DNA of 64,000 nt, from NCBI RefSeq assembly GCF_004197395.1, contig NZ_SELS01000020.1, forward strand, positions 62,001-126,000, read 5' to 3'. The stretch is from Paraburkholderia sp. UYCP14C. GTDB taxonomy: Bacteria; Pseudomonadota; Gammaproteobacteria; Burkholderiales; Burkholderiaceae. Position numbers and translations under genes: made by a program. The notes under the pieces were generated by a model. It did no database searches. It worked only from the letters and a program-made list of their open reading frames with translations, and was not told where the DNA came from. How positions within the stretch are numbered: position 1 is the first letter of the stretch; every line of letters begins with the position of its first letter. This document shows positions 33,772 through 43,241 of the stretch, piece by piece.

Positions 33772-35766
33772 TTACGAGAAGATGCCAAGCAAAGTCTGGA
33801 ACAGCGTCTGCGCGGTCTGGATGACCTTGCTGTTGGCCTGATAGAGCTGCTGGTACTGAAGCAGGTTGGCCGCTTCTTCATTGATGTTGACGCCCGACAC
33901 CGACTGCTGCGCCGACGTGATCTGCGTGACGAGCGTGCTTTGCGCGGTCGCCGACGTCTGGATCTGCGTGGTCTGGTTGCCGATGGTGTTCACGTAGCTC
34001 GCGTACGCGCCCGTCAGCGTCGCGGTGCCGCCGTTGAGCACCTGCGCCGACGTCAGCTTCGACAGCAGTTGCGCGTTGCGGCCGTCGTTGCTCGCGCCGG
34101 TGTTCGGTCCGATCGTGAACGAGTCGCCGCTGGCGGGCGTGCCGCTGATCGTGACCGTGACGTTGTTCATCACGCCCGCGCTCGTCGCATTGGTCGGGTT
34201 GGTGATCGTCAGGGTCGCACCCGAGCTCGGCGAGTACGGCACCGCGGTCGTCGTCGCGCTGATCGTGTACGAAGTCGACGGCGAGCCGGCGACCGTCACC
34301 ACCGAGCCGACCGGGAAGCCGGTCAGGCCGGTGCCCGCGGTGTAGGTGATCGTCGAGGTGCTGGTCGGTGCGCTGTAGCCGGCCGATACCGTGCCTTGCG
34401 AAACCGTCATGCTGCCGGTGTTCGACGTCGACGCCGTCGCGAGCACCGGCGCCGCGGCCGCGATCGACGAGGCCGAGGTGGTGGTCAGCGCGAAGCCGTT
34501 CAGCGCGCCGCGGGTCGGCTCGACCGAGAACGAGTCGCCGGCCTTCATCGTGCCGCTCGCGACCGAAAACTGCAGGCCGCCGATCGGGTTGTTCAGGTTC
34601 GCCGCCGAGCCGACGATGCTGCCGGTCTGGTTGTCGGTCAGCGTGTAGGCGGTGCCGTTGTACGACAGCGTGTAGTCGCTCGTGGTCGGCTGGGCCGCGT
34701 TCGCGAACGAGACGCCGAGCGTCGCGTTGCCGGTGTTCTGCGGGTTCGCGTACACGGTCGGCGAGCCGACCGTGAACAGCGCGCCGCCGGCGGTGCCGTT
34801 CAGCGTGATGCCGAGCTCGTTCTGCGCGTTGACCTGCGCGGCGAAGCTGGTCGCGATCGCGCCGAGTTGCGCCTCGGCCGGATCGAGCGTTTGCGAGCGG
34901 AATTGCAGCAGGCCGCCGAGCGTGCCGCCGGACACGCTCGTGTCGGACAGCGTCAGCGGGGTCGGCGCCGGCTTCGCGCCGGCCTGGCCGAGATACTGGA
35001 CCGACAGCTCGCTCGGGTCGCTCGTCGAGGTCGCCGTGCCGAGGTTGAAGCTGTTGCCCGCCAGCACGAGCGGCTGCCCGCTCGACATGAACAGGCTATA
35101 GCTGCCGTTGTCCTGCACGACCGATACGCCGATCAGTTGGGACAGATTCGACACCGCCTGGTCGCGTTCGTCGAGCAGCTGGTTCGGCGGCTGGCCCTGG
35201 TTGCTCGCCTGCGTGATCTGCGTGTTCAGCGATGCGATCTGCGCGGTATAGGTGTTGATCTGCGTGACCGAGTTGCTCAATTGCGTATTGACGCTCGAGC
35301 GCAACTGGTCGTACTGCTGGCCTGCCGCGTTGATCTGGTTCGCGAGCGTCTGCGCGTCGCTGATCGCGGTCTGCCGCGTCGACACGCTCGACGCGTTGTT
35401 GGCGACGTTCTGCAGGCCCGAGAAGTAACCGTTGATCGCGCTCGCAATCCCCGTGGTCGGACTGCCGACGAGGTTGTTGAGCTCGGTGATCATCGTGTTG
35501 TACGCGGTGAGCGAGCTGCTTGTCGACTGCGCGTTGTTCAGCTCGGTCGTCAGATACTGGCTGTACGCGCGCGTCACAGTGTCGGTGGAGACGCCCATCG
35601 GCAGGTAGCCGGAGCCGGTGTACGTGCCGCCCGTCTCCGAATACACCGGGGTTTCCATCGTGTAGCCGGGTGTCGACGCGTTGCTGATGTTTTCACCGGC
35701 CGTCGTCAAACCCCATTGGGCTGCCTGGAGTCCGCTGAGGCCGATAGTCAAGAGATTGCTGGACAT
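33772..35766 (-). CDS. flgK: Hook-associated protein FlgK (HAP1)
   Basis: 664 residues, larger than the 547 of Salmonella FlgK. N-terminal LLTIGLSGLQAAQWGLTTAG and NISNASTPGYT are the axial-protein signatures; the C-terminal SGVNINEEAANLLQYQQLYQ is the matching helix. The extra length is in the middle: two copies (about 361-416 and 470-553) of a beta-rich module related to one in FlgE and FlgL. First junction protein on the completed hook. Preceded by its own sigma-28 promoter. Confidence 0.96.
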   Translation of the reverse strand: MSSNLLTIGLSGLQAAQWGLTTAGENISNASTPGYTMETPVYSETGGTYTGSGYLPMGVSTDTVTRAYSQYLTTELNNAQSTSSSLTAYNTMITELNNLVGSPTTGIASAINGYFSGLQNVANNASSVSTRQTAISDAQTLANQINAAGQQYDQLRSSVNTQLSNSVTQINTYTAQIASLNTQITQASNQGQPPNQLLDERDQAVSNLSQLIGVSVVQDNGSYSLFMSSGQPLVLAGNSFNLGTATSTSDPSELSVQYLGQAGAKPAPTPLTLSDTSVSGGTLGGLLQFRSQTLDPAEAQLGAIATSFAAQVNAQNELGITLNGTAGGALFTVGSPTVYANPQNTGNATLGVSFANAAQPTTSDYTLSYNGTAYTLTDNQTGSIVGSAANLNNPIGGLQFSVASGTMKAGDSFSVEPTRGALNGFALTTTSASSIAAAAPVLATASTSNTGSMTVSQGTVSAGYSAPTSTSTITYTAGTGLTGFPVGSVVTVAGSPSTSYTISATTTAVPYSPSSGATLTITNPTNATSAGVMNNVTVTISGTPASGDSFTIGPNTGASNDGRNAQLLSKLTSAQVLNGGTATLTGAYASYVNTIGNQTTQIQTSATAQSTLVTQITSAQQSVSGVNINEEAANLLQYQQLYQANSKVIQTAQTLFQTLLGIFS

Positions 35767-35823
35767 GCGTCATCCTGAAGGGCGGCATCGCAGACATGCC
35801 ACCGCGTTAGTGGAACATCCTCT

Positions 35824-35850
35824 TTAACGGCCCGCCGTGCGAAAAATTGA
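35824..35850 (-). promoter_or_regulatory. Sigma-28 promoter of flgKL
   Basis: Minus strand TCAATTTT (35850-35843), spacer of exactly 11, GCCGTTAA (35831-35824). Six of eight and seven of eight consensus positions match. It lies about 58 bases upstream of the flgK ATG, as expected for late (class III) control. Confidence 0.75.
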
Positions 35851-35930
35851 GGGCCATTCCACTTCGTTTGCGCTCGCTGCGCGGTCGCCTCCGACGCGAG
35901 TGCAACGTTTGCTTCGCCAGTCAAAACGTT

Positions 35931-35967
35931 CGCGCGGCGCCGTGCGTCATGCGCACGGCGCCGCGCG
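35931..35967 (-). terminator. Strong hairpin after ycgR
   Basis: Perfect 16-bp inverted repeat CGCGCGGCGCCGTGCG with a 5-base loop, 12 bases past the ycgR stop, followed on the minus strand by AACGTTTTG. It separates ycgR from the flgKL promoter. Confidence 0.7.
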
Positions 35968-35979
35968 TCAACTCGGTGC

Positions 35980-36822
35980 TCAGCGCGACAGCGAGCGGCG
36001 CTTCATTTCGAGCTGCGTGATCAGCCGCTGCAGCGTGTTTTCCGCGCTGCCCGGCAGCGTCAGGAAACGGAAGCCGAGCTGATAGCGCTGCGTACCATTC
36101 GGCATCGCGAGCGAGCGATGCGACACGAGTTGCAGATCCAGCGACAAACGGCCCAGCGCGCCGAGCTTGAGTTCGCAGTCCATCAGGCGCGCGCCCATCG
36201 GTAGTTCGGCGACGCGCAGGTCGGTCGTGCGCATGCCGACGCCACCGAGCGACAGGTCGTGCACCTCGAAGCGGAACGTGTCGCCGTCGGGCAGCCGGCC
36301 GGTACAGGTGTACGGGTCGAGAATCGGCGCGGCGACGCGGAAGTACTCGCGGCGCTGCACGTAGAACAGCACCTCGGGGAAGTCGGCCTCGAAGGCCGGC
36401 AGTCCCTCGAAGCGCGTTTCGCGCGGCGTCGTGGTCGAGAAGTCGACGCGCACGCCGTCGGGCGACGCGTGGAACTGGCAGCGCGGTGCGCTGAGCAGCC
36501 CCGCGTTCTGATCGGGGAGCGCGCCCCAATCGAAAGTGAAAGTACGCTCGCGCACGTCGACGTCGAGCAGACGCGTGACGAGCTGGCCGCCCGCATATTC
36601 GACGGTGAGGAAATCGCCGCGGTTGACGAGATTGCGCAGCTGCACGCCGATTTCCAGCGGGTTGCGGCGGCCGAAATCGGGAACGCCATCGTCTTGCGTG
36701 GCGTGCGGGTGACCGTTCGTGTCAGTCAGGCCGTTCGACTGGTTCATATCCATGGGCTTGCCGGTAAGCATGTTCTTGCGGGCACGTGCCTGGGCCTGGC
36801 CATTGACTCTGAGGGTCTTCAT
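35980..36822 (-). CDS. ycgR: Flagellar brake protein YcgR (c-di-GMP-binding PilZ domain)
   Basis: 280 residues. N-terminal YcgR domain (about 50-140, with LRNLVNRGDFLTVEY) followed by a PilZ domain: RREYFRVAAP supplies the RxxxR and DLSLGGVGM the D-x-S-x-x-G of c-di-GMP binding. When loaded, YcgR slows the motor through FliG/MotA. The first 45 residues are polar and low complexity. Start uncertain: ATGs at 36837, 36822 and 36753 are all in frame without a good ribosome binding site. Transcribed from its own sigma-28 promoter, so expressed late with filament genes. Confidence 0.9.
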   Translation of the reverse strand: MKTLRVNGQAQARARKNMLTGKPMDMNQSNGLTDTNGHPHATQDDGVPDFGRRNPLEIGVQLRNLVNRGDFLTVEYAGGQLVTRLLDVDVRERTFTFDWGALPDQNAGLLSAPRCQFHASPDGVRVDFSTTTPRETRFEGLPAFEADFPEVLFYVQRREYFRVAAPILDPYTCTGRLPDGDTFRFEVHDLSLGGVGMRTTDLRVAELPMGARLMDCELKLGALGRLSLDLQLVSHRSLAMPNGTQRYQLGFRFLTLPGSAENTLQRLITQLEMKRRSLSR

Positions 36823-37176
36823 GCAAAGCCGCAACACGCGCGTTCGACCGGACCTTACAGCGCTGTTCCGGTATCGGGTCTAACTCGTTAGCGGCAGCAT
36901 CGAGCGAAAATTTAGGGGCTCAATTTAAATATTCGCCGGAAATTTCACGCAAACGTTAAAACCGTATCCGCCCCATTTTCCACGATTTTGGTGACGCGGT
37001 ATTTTATGCCGCTTCTTTCTGATGTCTTTTTGTCGCCGCGGCTTTTATACCGAATTTACCGGTAACGTTTAAACCGCATTGAATTTCATCCGGTCGCGGA
37101 ACGGCCAACCGCCTGCTCGCGGCCGCACCTTCTCCGTCTCTCCTGCACGTGAGCCCATCACGTGCATTATTTTTAA
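36823..37176. other. AT-richer intergenic region between flgJ and ycgR
   Basis: 354 bases with clearly lower GC than the flanks. Contains the ycgR sigma-28 promoter and an 8-bp hairpin GCACGTGA/TCACGTGC just after flgJ (about 37146-37166). Two similar strings, AACGTTAAAACCG near 36952 and AACGTTTAAACCG near 37064, may be protein-binding sites. No gene is evident. Confidence 0.5.
36888..36914 (-). promoter_or_regulatory. Sigma-28 promoter of ycgR
   Basis: Minus strand TAAATTTT (36914-36907), exactly 11 bases, GCCGCTAA (36895-36888). Each half differs by one base from TAAAGTTT-N11-GCCGATAA. The predicted start is about 60 bases before the 36822 ATG. Confidence 0.82.
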
Positions 37177-38184
37177 TCAGCCCATTTTCTGCATGATCGA
37201 CATCAGCTTTTTCGCGTAATGCGGATCGGTCGCATAACCGGCGCGCTGCATGCCGTTGGCAAAACCGTTCACGTCGCGCGACGAATTGATCACCTGCGCG
37301 TAACGCGGATTGCTCTTCAACACGCTCGCGTAATCGGTCATCGCTTCCTCGTACGAGTCGTACGCGCGGAATTTCTCGACCGTGCGATGCGGCTTGCCGT
37401 TCACGTATTCGGTCGTGACCGTCGACACAGTCTTGCCGGTCCAGTCGTTACCCGCCTTGATGCCGAACACGTTGTGGCTCGTCGAGCCGTCGGCCTTCTT
37501 GATCTCGCTCTTGCCCCAGCCCGATTCGAGCGCCGCCTGACCGATGATGAAGCGCGCCGGAATGCCGGTCGCCGCGCTCGCGGCCTGTGCCGGCGCGGCG
37601 AGCTTGTCGACGAACGCGTCGACCTTCGGCGAGCTGCCGTCGCCGCGCACCGGCGGCGTCAATGCGCTATTGGCGGAGTAGGCCCGGCCCATCGCGAGCT
37701 GGCCGTTTGCCGCGGCATTGCCGTAGGCGCGCGCGAGCGCGTTCAACGCCGCGCTCTGGCCTTCGTCGCCGCCGCCGCTGCCGCCACCGAACGCGTTGGC
37801 CATGCCGGCGAGACCACCCGCCGCGCCCGTGCCGTTCGCGCCCCCCGCCTGCATGCCCTGGTTGCGCATCAGCTGCTTGAGCATCGCGTCGGCGACGCCG
37901 ATGCCCTTCTTCGACAGCTGCTGCGCCATCTGCTGATCCATCATCGACGTGAAGGTCGCCGTGTCGTGCGAATCGAACGGACCATCCTGCGGCGTCGCGT
38001 CGCGCATGCTCTTCAGCATCATCTGCGTGAACACGGCGTCGAACTGCTGCGCGGCCATCTTCATGCCCGCCTGCGGCGAGGTCTTCGCCTGCGCGCTCAG
38101 CGCGCCGAAGCCCTGCACGTCGAGCGCGAAGCGGCTGGTCAGGTCGTTCGCGGAGTTGACGCTATTGGTCGGATCCGAATTCAT
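37177..38184 (-). CDS. flgJ: Flagellar rod-cap and peptidoglycan hydrolase FlgJ
   Basis: 335 residues with two domains. The N-terminal rod-cap domain (about 38-108) has AAQQFDAVFTQMMLKSMRDA; a Gly-rich linker follows. The C-terminal glucosaminidase domain (about 185-335) has the catalytic Glu220 in QAALESGWGKSE and later NVFGIKAG and TTEYVNGK. It opens the murein layer for the rod. Last gene of flgBCDEFGHIJ. Confidence 0.96.
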   Translation of the reverse strand: MNSDPTNSVNSANDLTSRFALDVQGFGALSAQAKTSPQAGMKMAAQQFDAVFTQMMLKSMRDATPQDGPFDSHDTATFTSMMDQQMAQQLSKKGIGVADAMLKQLMRNQGMQAGGANGTGAAGGLAGMANAFGGGSGGGDEGQSAALNALARAYGNAAANGQLAMGRAYSANSALTPPVRGDGSSPKVDAFVDKLAAPAQAASAATGIPARFIIGQAALESGWGKSEIKKADGSTSHNVFGIKAGNDWTGKTVSTVTTEYVNGKPHRTVEKFRAYDSYEEAMTDYASVLKSNPRYAQVINSSRDVNGFANGMQRAGYATDPHYAKKLMSIMQKMG

Positions 38185-38196
38185 CTGCCGTGCTCC

Positions 38197-39366
38197 TTAG
38201 ATGATTTCCAGGTCGGCGCGCAACGCACCGGCTGCTTTCATAGCCTGCAGGATCGACATCAGATCCGCGGGCGTCGCGCCGAGCGCATTGAGCCCCTTCA
38301 CCACTTCGGCGAGATTCGCACCGGCGTTCACGAGTTTCAGCGCGCCGTTGTCCTGCTTCATCTGGATCTGCGACTGCTGCGCGACCACGGTGCGGCCGTT
38401 CGAGAACGCGCCCGGCTGGCTCACCACCGGCTGCGTATTGATCACGACCGACAGATTGCCGTGCGCGACCGCGCAGTTCTGCAGCGTGACCATCTGGTTC
38501 ATCACGATCGAGCCGGTGCGGGCGTTCAGGATCACCTTCGCGGCCGCCTGCGCGGGCCGCACTTCCAGGTTTTGCAATTGCGCCATGAACGAGACCTGCT
38601 GCTGCGCGTCGGCCGGCGCGCGCAGCTGGATCGTGCGGCCGTCGAGCGCGGTCGCGGTGCCGCTGCCGAACGCGTTGTCGATCGCCGCGACGACGCGCTG
38701 CGTGGTGTCGTAATCCATGTCGTTCAGGTCGAGCTGCATCGTGCCCGCCTGCGATACCGAGGTCGGCACCGAGCGCTCGACGATCGCGCCGCTGGTGATA
38801 CGCCCCGCCGCGAGCTGGTTGACCTGCACCTTGCTGCCGTTGGCGCTCGCGCCCGCGCCGCCCACCGCGACGTTGCCCTGGCCGAGCGCATACACCTGGC
38901 CGTCGGCGCCCTTGAGCGGCGTGAGCAGCAGCGTGCCGCCGCGCAGGCTCTTCGCATTGCCGAGCGACGACACGGTGATGTCGATCGCTTCGCCCGGCCG
39001 CGCGAACGGCGGCAGCACCCCGGTCACCATCACGGCGGCGACGTTCTTCAGCTGGATGTTCGACAGCGACGACTGAGAGTTGCTCGAACCCGCCGCCTGG
39101 TTGTTGATCGAGATGCCGAGGTTCGCGAGCATGTTCGCGAGCGTTTGCGTCGTGAACGGCGTTTGCGTGGTCTGGTCGCCGGTGCCGTCGAGGCCGACCA
39201 CGAGGCCATAGCCGATCAGCGGGTTGTCGCGCACGCCCTGGATCTGCGCGAGATCTTTCAGGCGCTCCGCGTACGCGGGCGTCGCGGCCGGCAGCGCCGC
39301 GCAGGCGAGCGCGACGAACATGAGTGCGCGACCCGCGCGCGACAGCGTGTTGAAAACAGTACCCAT
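38197..39366 (-). CDS. flgI: Flagellar P-ring protein FlgI
   Basis: 389 residues with a Sec signal peptide (hydrophobic to residue 30, cleavage after AYA near 33). The mature start [21 protein letters not shown] is the family signature. FlgI polymerises in the peptidoglycan layer as the rod bushing, with FlgA as its chaperone. The ATG at 39366 lies 2 bases after flgH; a GTG at 39375 would overlap flgH. Confidence 0.97.
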   Translation of the reverse strand: MGTVFNTLSRAGRALMFVALACAALPAATPAYAERLKDLAQIQGVRDNPLIGYGLVVGLDGTGDQTTQTPFTTQTLANMLANLGISINNQAAGSSNSQSSLSNIQLKNVAAVMVTGVLPPFARPGEAIDITVSSLGNAKSLRGGTLLLTPLKGADGQVYALGQGNVAVGGAGASANGSKVQVNQLAAGRITSGAIVERSVPTSVSQAGTMQLDLNDMDYDTTQRVVAAIDNAFGSGTATALDGRTIQLRAPADAQQQVSFMAQLQNLEVRPAQAAAKVILNARTGSIVMNQMVTLQNCAVAHGNLSVVINTQPVVSQPGAFSNGRTVVAQQSQIQMKQDNGALKLVNAGANLAEVVKGLNALGATPADLMSILQAMKAAGALRADLEII

Positions 39367-39368
39367 GA

Positions 39369-40070
39369 TCACCACGGCGACACGTTGAGGAAGAACCGCT
39401 GCAGCCAGCCCATCGTCTCCGCTTCGTTGATGTAGCCCTTCGCGGAGTATTCGATTTTCGCGTCGGCGACCTGGGTCGAGTACACGGCGTTCAGGCTCGA
39501 AATCGTGTTCGGATTGACGACACCTGAGAAGCGCACGAATTCATTGCCCTGATTGATCAACATCTGTTTCTCACCGCTGACGACCAGGTTGCCGTTCGGC
39601 TGCACGCCGGTCACGGTCACCGTGATCGTGCCGTTGAACGTATTCGACGCGTTCGCGCCGCCGGTGCCGGCAAAACCGTTCGCGCCGGCCGCGCTCAGAT
39701 TGGTCTTCGCGAACAGGCCGCCGAGAAAGCCCGCGGTCGGCACATTGAAACTCGTGGTGCCGTTGCGGCTCGCATTCGCGCCCGAGTTCTTCGTCGCGTT
39801 GATGTTCTCCGCGATCACGATCGTGATGATGTCGCCCACGTTGCGCGGCCGCTGGTCTTCGAATAGCGGACGGCCCGCGTAGCCCGGGTTGTAGATCGAG
39901 CCCGGCGCCTGCGCTTGCGGCGGAACCGGCGGCAGCGCGATCATCGGCTGCTGCGTGATCGGTTCCCTCGGCAGTTGCGCGCAGCCGCCGAGCGCGGCGA
40001 CCAGCGTGAGCAGCGCGAGCGCCTCGGCCGTGCGCGAATGAACCGGAGTACGAGTGGAGTGCGACATCAT
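39369..40070 (-). CDS. flgH: Flagellar L-ring lipoprotein FlgH
   Basis: 233 residues. A type II signal peptide ends in the lipobox LGGC with Cys30. The mature part has [24 protein letters not shown] (residues about 57-80) and the closing [20 protein letters not shown], both typical. Outer-membrane ring around the rod. Two consecutive ATG codons start the frame. Confidence 0.97.
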   Translation of the reverse strand: MMSHSTRTPVHSRTAEALALLTLVAALGGCAQLPREPITQQPMIALPPVPPQAQAPGSIYNPGYAGRPLFEDQRPRNVGDIITIVIAENINATKNSGANASRNGTTSFNVPTAGFLGGLFAKTNLSAAGANGFAGTGGANASNTFNGTITVTVTGVQPNGNLVVSGEKQMLINQGNEFVRFSGVVNPNTISSLNAVYSTQVADAKIEYSAKGYINEAETMGWLQRFFLNVSPW

Positions 40071-40096
40071 CGTTTACCGCCTTAAATATCCAGTCC

Positions 40097-40885
40097 TCAA
40101 ACCTGCATCTGGCTCAAGGTCTGCAGCATCTGGTCGGAGGTCGTCACGGCCTTGCTGTTGATTTCGTACGCGCGCTGGGTCTGGATCATGTTGACCAGCT
40201 CCTGCACGACGTTCACGTTCGACGCTTCCACGTAACCCTGGTTGAGCGTGCCCGCGCCGTTCAGGCCCGGTTGCGCCACGTTCGGCGCACCCGACGACGC
40301 CGTTTCCGCGAACAGGTTCTCGCCTTTCGCGTCGAGGCCGGCCGGGTTGATGAAGGTCGCGATCTGCATCGTGCCGAGCTGCTGCGTGTTGCTCGAGCCG
40401 GCCACGGTGATCGACACCGCGCCGTCGCTGCCGATCGTCAGCGAGGTCGCATTGGCCGGGATCGTGATCGCCGGAATCACCTGGTAGCCGCTCGACGTGA
40501 CGAGCTGACCCTGCGCGTTGGTCTGGAACGAGCCGTCGCGCGTGTAGGCAGTCTGGCCGTCGGGCATCTGCACCTGGAAGAAGCCCGCGCCGTTGATCGC
40601 GACGTCCTTCGAGTTGCCGGTCTGCTGCAGGTTGCCCTGGGTGTACAGACGCTCGGTCGCGACCTGCTGCACGCCGGTGCCGAGCTGGATGCCGGACGGC
40701 AGTTCGGTTTGCTGCGTCGAGTTCGCGCCGGGCTGGCGGATGGTCTGGTACAGCAGATCCTCGAACACCGCGCGCGAGCCCTTGAAGCCGTTGGTGCTGA
40801 CGTTCGCGAGGTTGTTCGAGATCACGTCCATCTGCGACTGTTGCGCATTCATGCCGGTAGCGGCGATATAGAGTGAGCGGTTCAC
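40097..40885 (-). CDS. flgG: Distal rod protein FlgG
   Basis: 262 residues, standard length. N-terminal [20 protein letters not shown] and [12 protein letters not shown], and C-terminal [20 protein letters not shown], are the rod/hook family ends. Forms the distal rod inside the LP ring. Uses a GTG start; a GGAGAACC site lies before it. Confidence 0.98.
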   Translation of the reverse strand: MNRSLYIAATGMNAQQSQMDVISNNLANVSTNGFKGSRAVFEDLLYQTIRQPGANSTQQTELPSGIQLGTGVQQVATERLYTQGNLQQTGNSKDVAINGAGFFQVQMPDGQTAYTRDGSFQTNAQGQLVTSSGYQVIPAITIPANATSLTIGSDGAVSITVAGSSNTQQLGTMQIATFINPAGLDAKGENLFAETASSGAPNVAQPGLNGAGTLNQGYVEASNVNVVQELVNMIQTQRAYEINSKAVTTSDQMLQTLSQMQV

Positions 40886-40907
40886 TTATGGTTCTCCTGT
40901 GTCGCCG

Positions 40908-41666
40908 TTAGCTGAAGCTGAGCAACTGGTTGGCGGACTGATCGTTCTTGTCGGCGTTTTGCAGCAACTGCGTCTGCATCTGGAACTGGCGCGCGTTGGT
41001 GATCATCGAGACCATCGCGGCGACCGGATTTACGTTGCTGCCTTCGAGCGACGCCGGCGCGAGCGTCACGGTCGGATCGGCGTCGGCGGGGTTGCCGTCG
41101 GCGGTGCGAAAGAGACCGTCGTCGCCGCGCGTGATCGACTGCGGATCCGGATTGACGAGCTTCAGCTGATCGACCGTGACGACCGCGGTGGGCGGGTCGC
41201 CCGGCGTCAACGCCGACACCGTGCCGTCCTTGCCGATCGTGATCTGCGCGCCCGGCGGCACCGACACCGGCCCGCCGTTGCCGAGCACGACCTGATTGGT
41301 CGCGTTCACGAGCTGGCCGTTCTCGTCGATGTGCAGATTGCCCGCACGCGTGTAGGCCTCGTTGCCGTCGGCGGTCTGCACCGACAGCCAGCCCGGCCCC
41401 TGAATCGCGACGTCGAGCGGATTGCCCGTCTGCTGGATCGGCCCCGGCGTGTAGTCGGCGCCCGGTGTCGACGACAGCACGAACGTGCGGGTCGTGTCGT
41501 CGTTGATCGAACTGCCGTCGCCGAACGACATCGGCACGGCGCGGAAGGTTTCGAGCTGCGCGCGAAAGCCCGTGGTCGACGCGTTCGCGAGGTTGTTCGC
41601 GACGATCGCCTGCTGTTCGAGCGCCTGCGCGCTGCCCGACATCGCGGTGTAGATCAGCCGATCCAT
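40908..41666 (-). CDS. flgF: Proximal rod protein FlgF
   Basis: 252 residues. Starts MDRLIYTAMSGSAQALEQQA with ANNLANASTTGFRAQLE, and ends with the terminal helix ARQFQMQTQLLQNADKN. Forms the proximal rod with FlgB and FlgC. The longer open frame running upstream across flgE is a GC-frame artefact; the ATG at 41666 begins 17 bases after flgE. Confidence 0.97.
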   Translation of the reverse strand: MDRLIYTAMSGSAQALEQQAIVANNLANASTTGFRAQLETFRAVPMSFGDGSSINDDTTRTFVLSSTPGADYTPGPIQQTGNPLDVAIQGPGWLSVQTADGNEAYTRAGNLHIDENGQLVNATNQVVLGNGGPVSVPPGAQITIGKDGTVSALTPGDPPTAVVTVDQLKLVNPDPQSITRGDDGLFRTADGNPADADPTVTLAPASLEGSNVNPVAAMVSMITNARQFQMQTQLLQNADKNDQSANQLLSFS

Positions 41667-41683
41667 GAAGAGGTCCCGTTGGC

Positions 41684-43198
41684 TTACAGGTTGATCAGGG
41701 TCTGGTCGACGGCCTGCTGGGTCTTGATCGTCTGCGCGTTCGCCTGATAGTTGCGCTGCGCGGTGATCAGGTTGACCAGCTCGCTCGTCAGATCGACGTT
41801 CGAGTTCTCGACCGCGCCGCCTTGCAGCACGCCGTGATTGGTCGAGCCCGGCGTCGAGATCTGCGCGACGCCCGAGGCCGCCGTCTGGCCGTACTCGTTG
41901 TTGCCGAGGTCGACGAGGCCGTTCTGGTTCGAGAAGTTCGCGAGCACGATCTGGCCGAGCGCCGCGGTCTGGCCGTTCGAGTAGTTGCCGGTCAGCGTGC
42001 CGTCGGCGCCGACCGTGAAGCTGGTCAGCTGGCCCGCCGCGTAGCCGTTGGTCGACAGGTTGTTCACGCCGTCCTTGCCGCCGTATTGCGTGGTGGCGCC
42101 CATGTTCAGCGTGACGTTCTGCGGCGTGCCCGAACCGTCGGTGGTCGGCAGCGACATCGTGAACGCGCCGAGCGTCGCGGTCGCGAGGCCGGTCGTCGCG
42201 TCGGTCGTGCTGACCAGCGTGCCCGACGAGTTGAAGTTCGCCGTGCCGATCTTGGTCGCGGTACCGGTCGACGTGCCCGCGTACACGTCCCACGTGCCCG
42301 AGGCCGTCTTCGCGAAATACATATTGACGGTCTGCGAGCCGCCGAGCGTGTCGTAGACGGTCGTGCTCGTCGAGTAGTCGTAGGTCGAATTGGAGTTCTG
42401 GTTGAACGTGGTCGGGTTCTGCGTGACCGTGTAGCTGTCGTTCGCCACCGGCGTGCCGCTGAACGTGATGCTCTCGCCGTTGCCGAGCGTGATCGCGGTG
42501 CCGGCCGTGTAGGTCTGCGCCGCCGTGGTCGTGCCGAGCGTGTTGTCCGTGACCGTATAGGTGGTCGGGCTCGTGAAGTTAATCGTGTACTTGTCGGTGT
42601 TGGTGCCCGCGGCCGCGTTCGTGATCGTCGCGCCGGTCGTGGCCAGCGTACCGGCGTTCGTGGCGCCGGCCGTCACGGTCGGCGCGCCGAGCATGATGTT
42701 GTCCTGCGCGTTCAGGTTCAGGCCCGCGGTGATCGAGGTGGTCGCCTGCGGCGCGATGTTCGTGGTCGGCACCTGCAGCGGCACGGTCTGCGCGGTGTTG
42801 ATGATGCCGGCGCTGTTGGCCGCGTAGCCCATCAGGTTGAGGCCCTGCGCGTTCGTGATGTAGCCGTTCTTGTCGAGCTGGAACACGCCGTTGCGCGAAT
42901 AGGTCAGCGTGCCGCTGTTCGACATCTGGAAGAAGCCGTTGCCGTTGATCGCGACGTTCAGCGCCTGGTTCGTCGTCGTGATCGTGCCTTGTGAGAACTG
43001 CTGCTGCACTTCGGAGAGTTGCGTACCGATACCGATCTGCTGGCTCGTCGCGGTCGCGACCGAATTGGCGTACATGTCGGCGAATTCCGCGGTGCCGCTC
43101 TTGAAGCCGACGGTGTTGGCGTTGGCGATGTTGTTGCCGATCACGTCGAGATCGCTCGACGACGCTGACAGACCGCTCAAACCCGTTTGGTAACTCAT
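41684..43198 (-). CDS. flgE: Flagellar hook protein FlgE
   Basis: 504 residues, longer than the 403 of Salmonella. N-terminal SYQTGLSGLSASSSDLDVIG with GNNIANANTVGFKSG and C-terminal VENSNVDLTSELVNLITAQR are the axial ends. The extra length includes a module at about 203-260 (YTVTDNTLG, TYTAGTAITLGNG, SGTPVANDSYTV) similar to ones in FlgK and FlgL. Polymerises into the hook under FlgD and FliK control. Confidence 0.97.
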   Translation of the reverse strand: MSYQTGLSGLSASSSDLDVIGNNIANANTVGFKSGTAEFADMYANSVATATSQQIGIGTQLSEVQQQFSQGTITTTNQALNVAINGNGFFQMSNSGTLTYSRNGVFQLDKNGYITNAQGLNLMGYAANSAGIINTAQTVPLQVPTTNIAPQATTSITAGLNLNAQDNIMLGAPTVTAGATNAGTLATTGATITNAAAGTNTDKYTINFTSPTTYTVTDNTLGTTTAAQTYTAGTAITLGNGESITFSGTPVANDSYTVTQNPTTFNQNSNSTYDYSTSTTVYDTLGGSQTVNMYFAKTASGTWDVYAGTSTGTATKIGTANFNSSGTLVSTTDATTGLATATLGAFTMSLPTTDGSGTPQNVTLNMGATTQYGGKDGVNNLSTNGYAAGQLTSFTVGADGTLTGNYSNGQTAALGQIVLANFSNQNGLVDLGNNEYGQTAASGVAQISTPGSTNHGVLQGGAVENSNVDLTSELVNLITAQRNYQANAQTIKTQQAVDQTLINL

Positions 43199-43241
43199 GA
43201 CGTACTCCGTATCTGGAAAGTCGTAACTGGATGGATCCGGA

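Noticed and set aside
33940-35778. 612-residue plus-strand frame opposite flgK
   Set aside because: Antisense shadow of the FlgK gene; no start signals.
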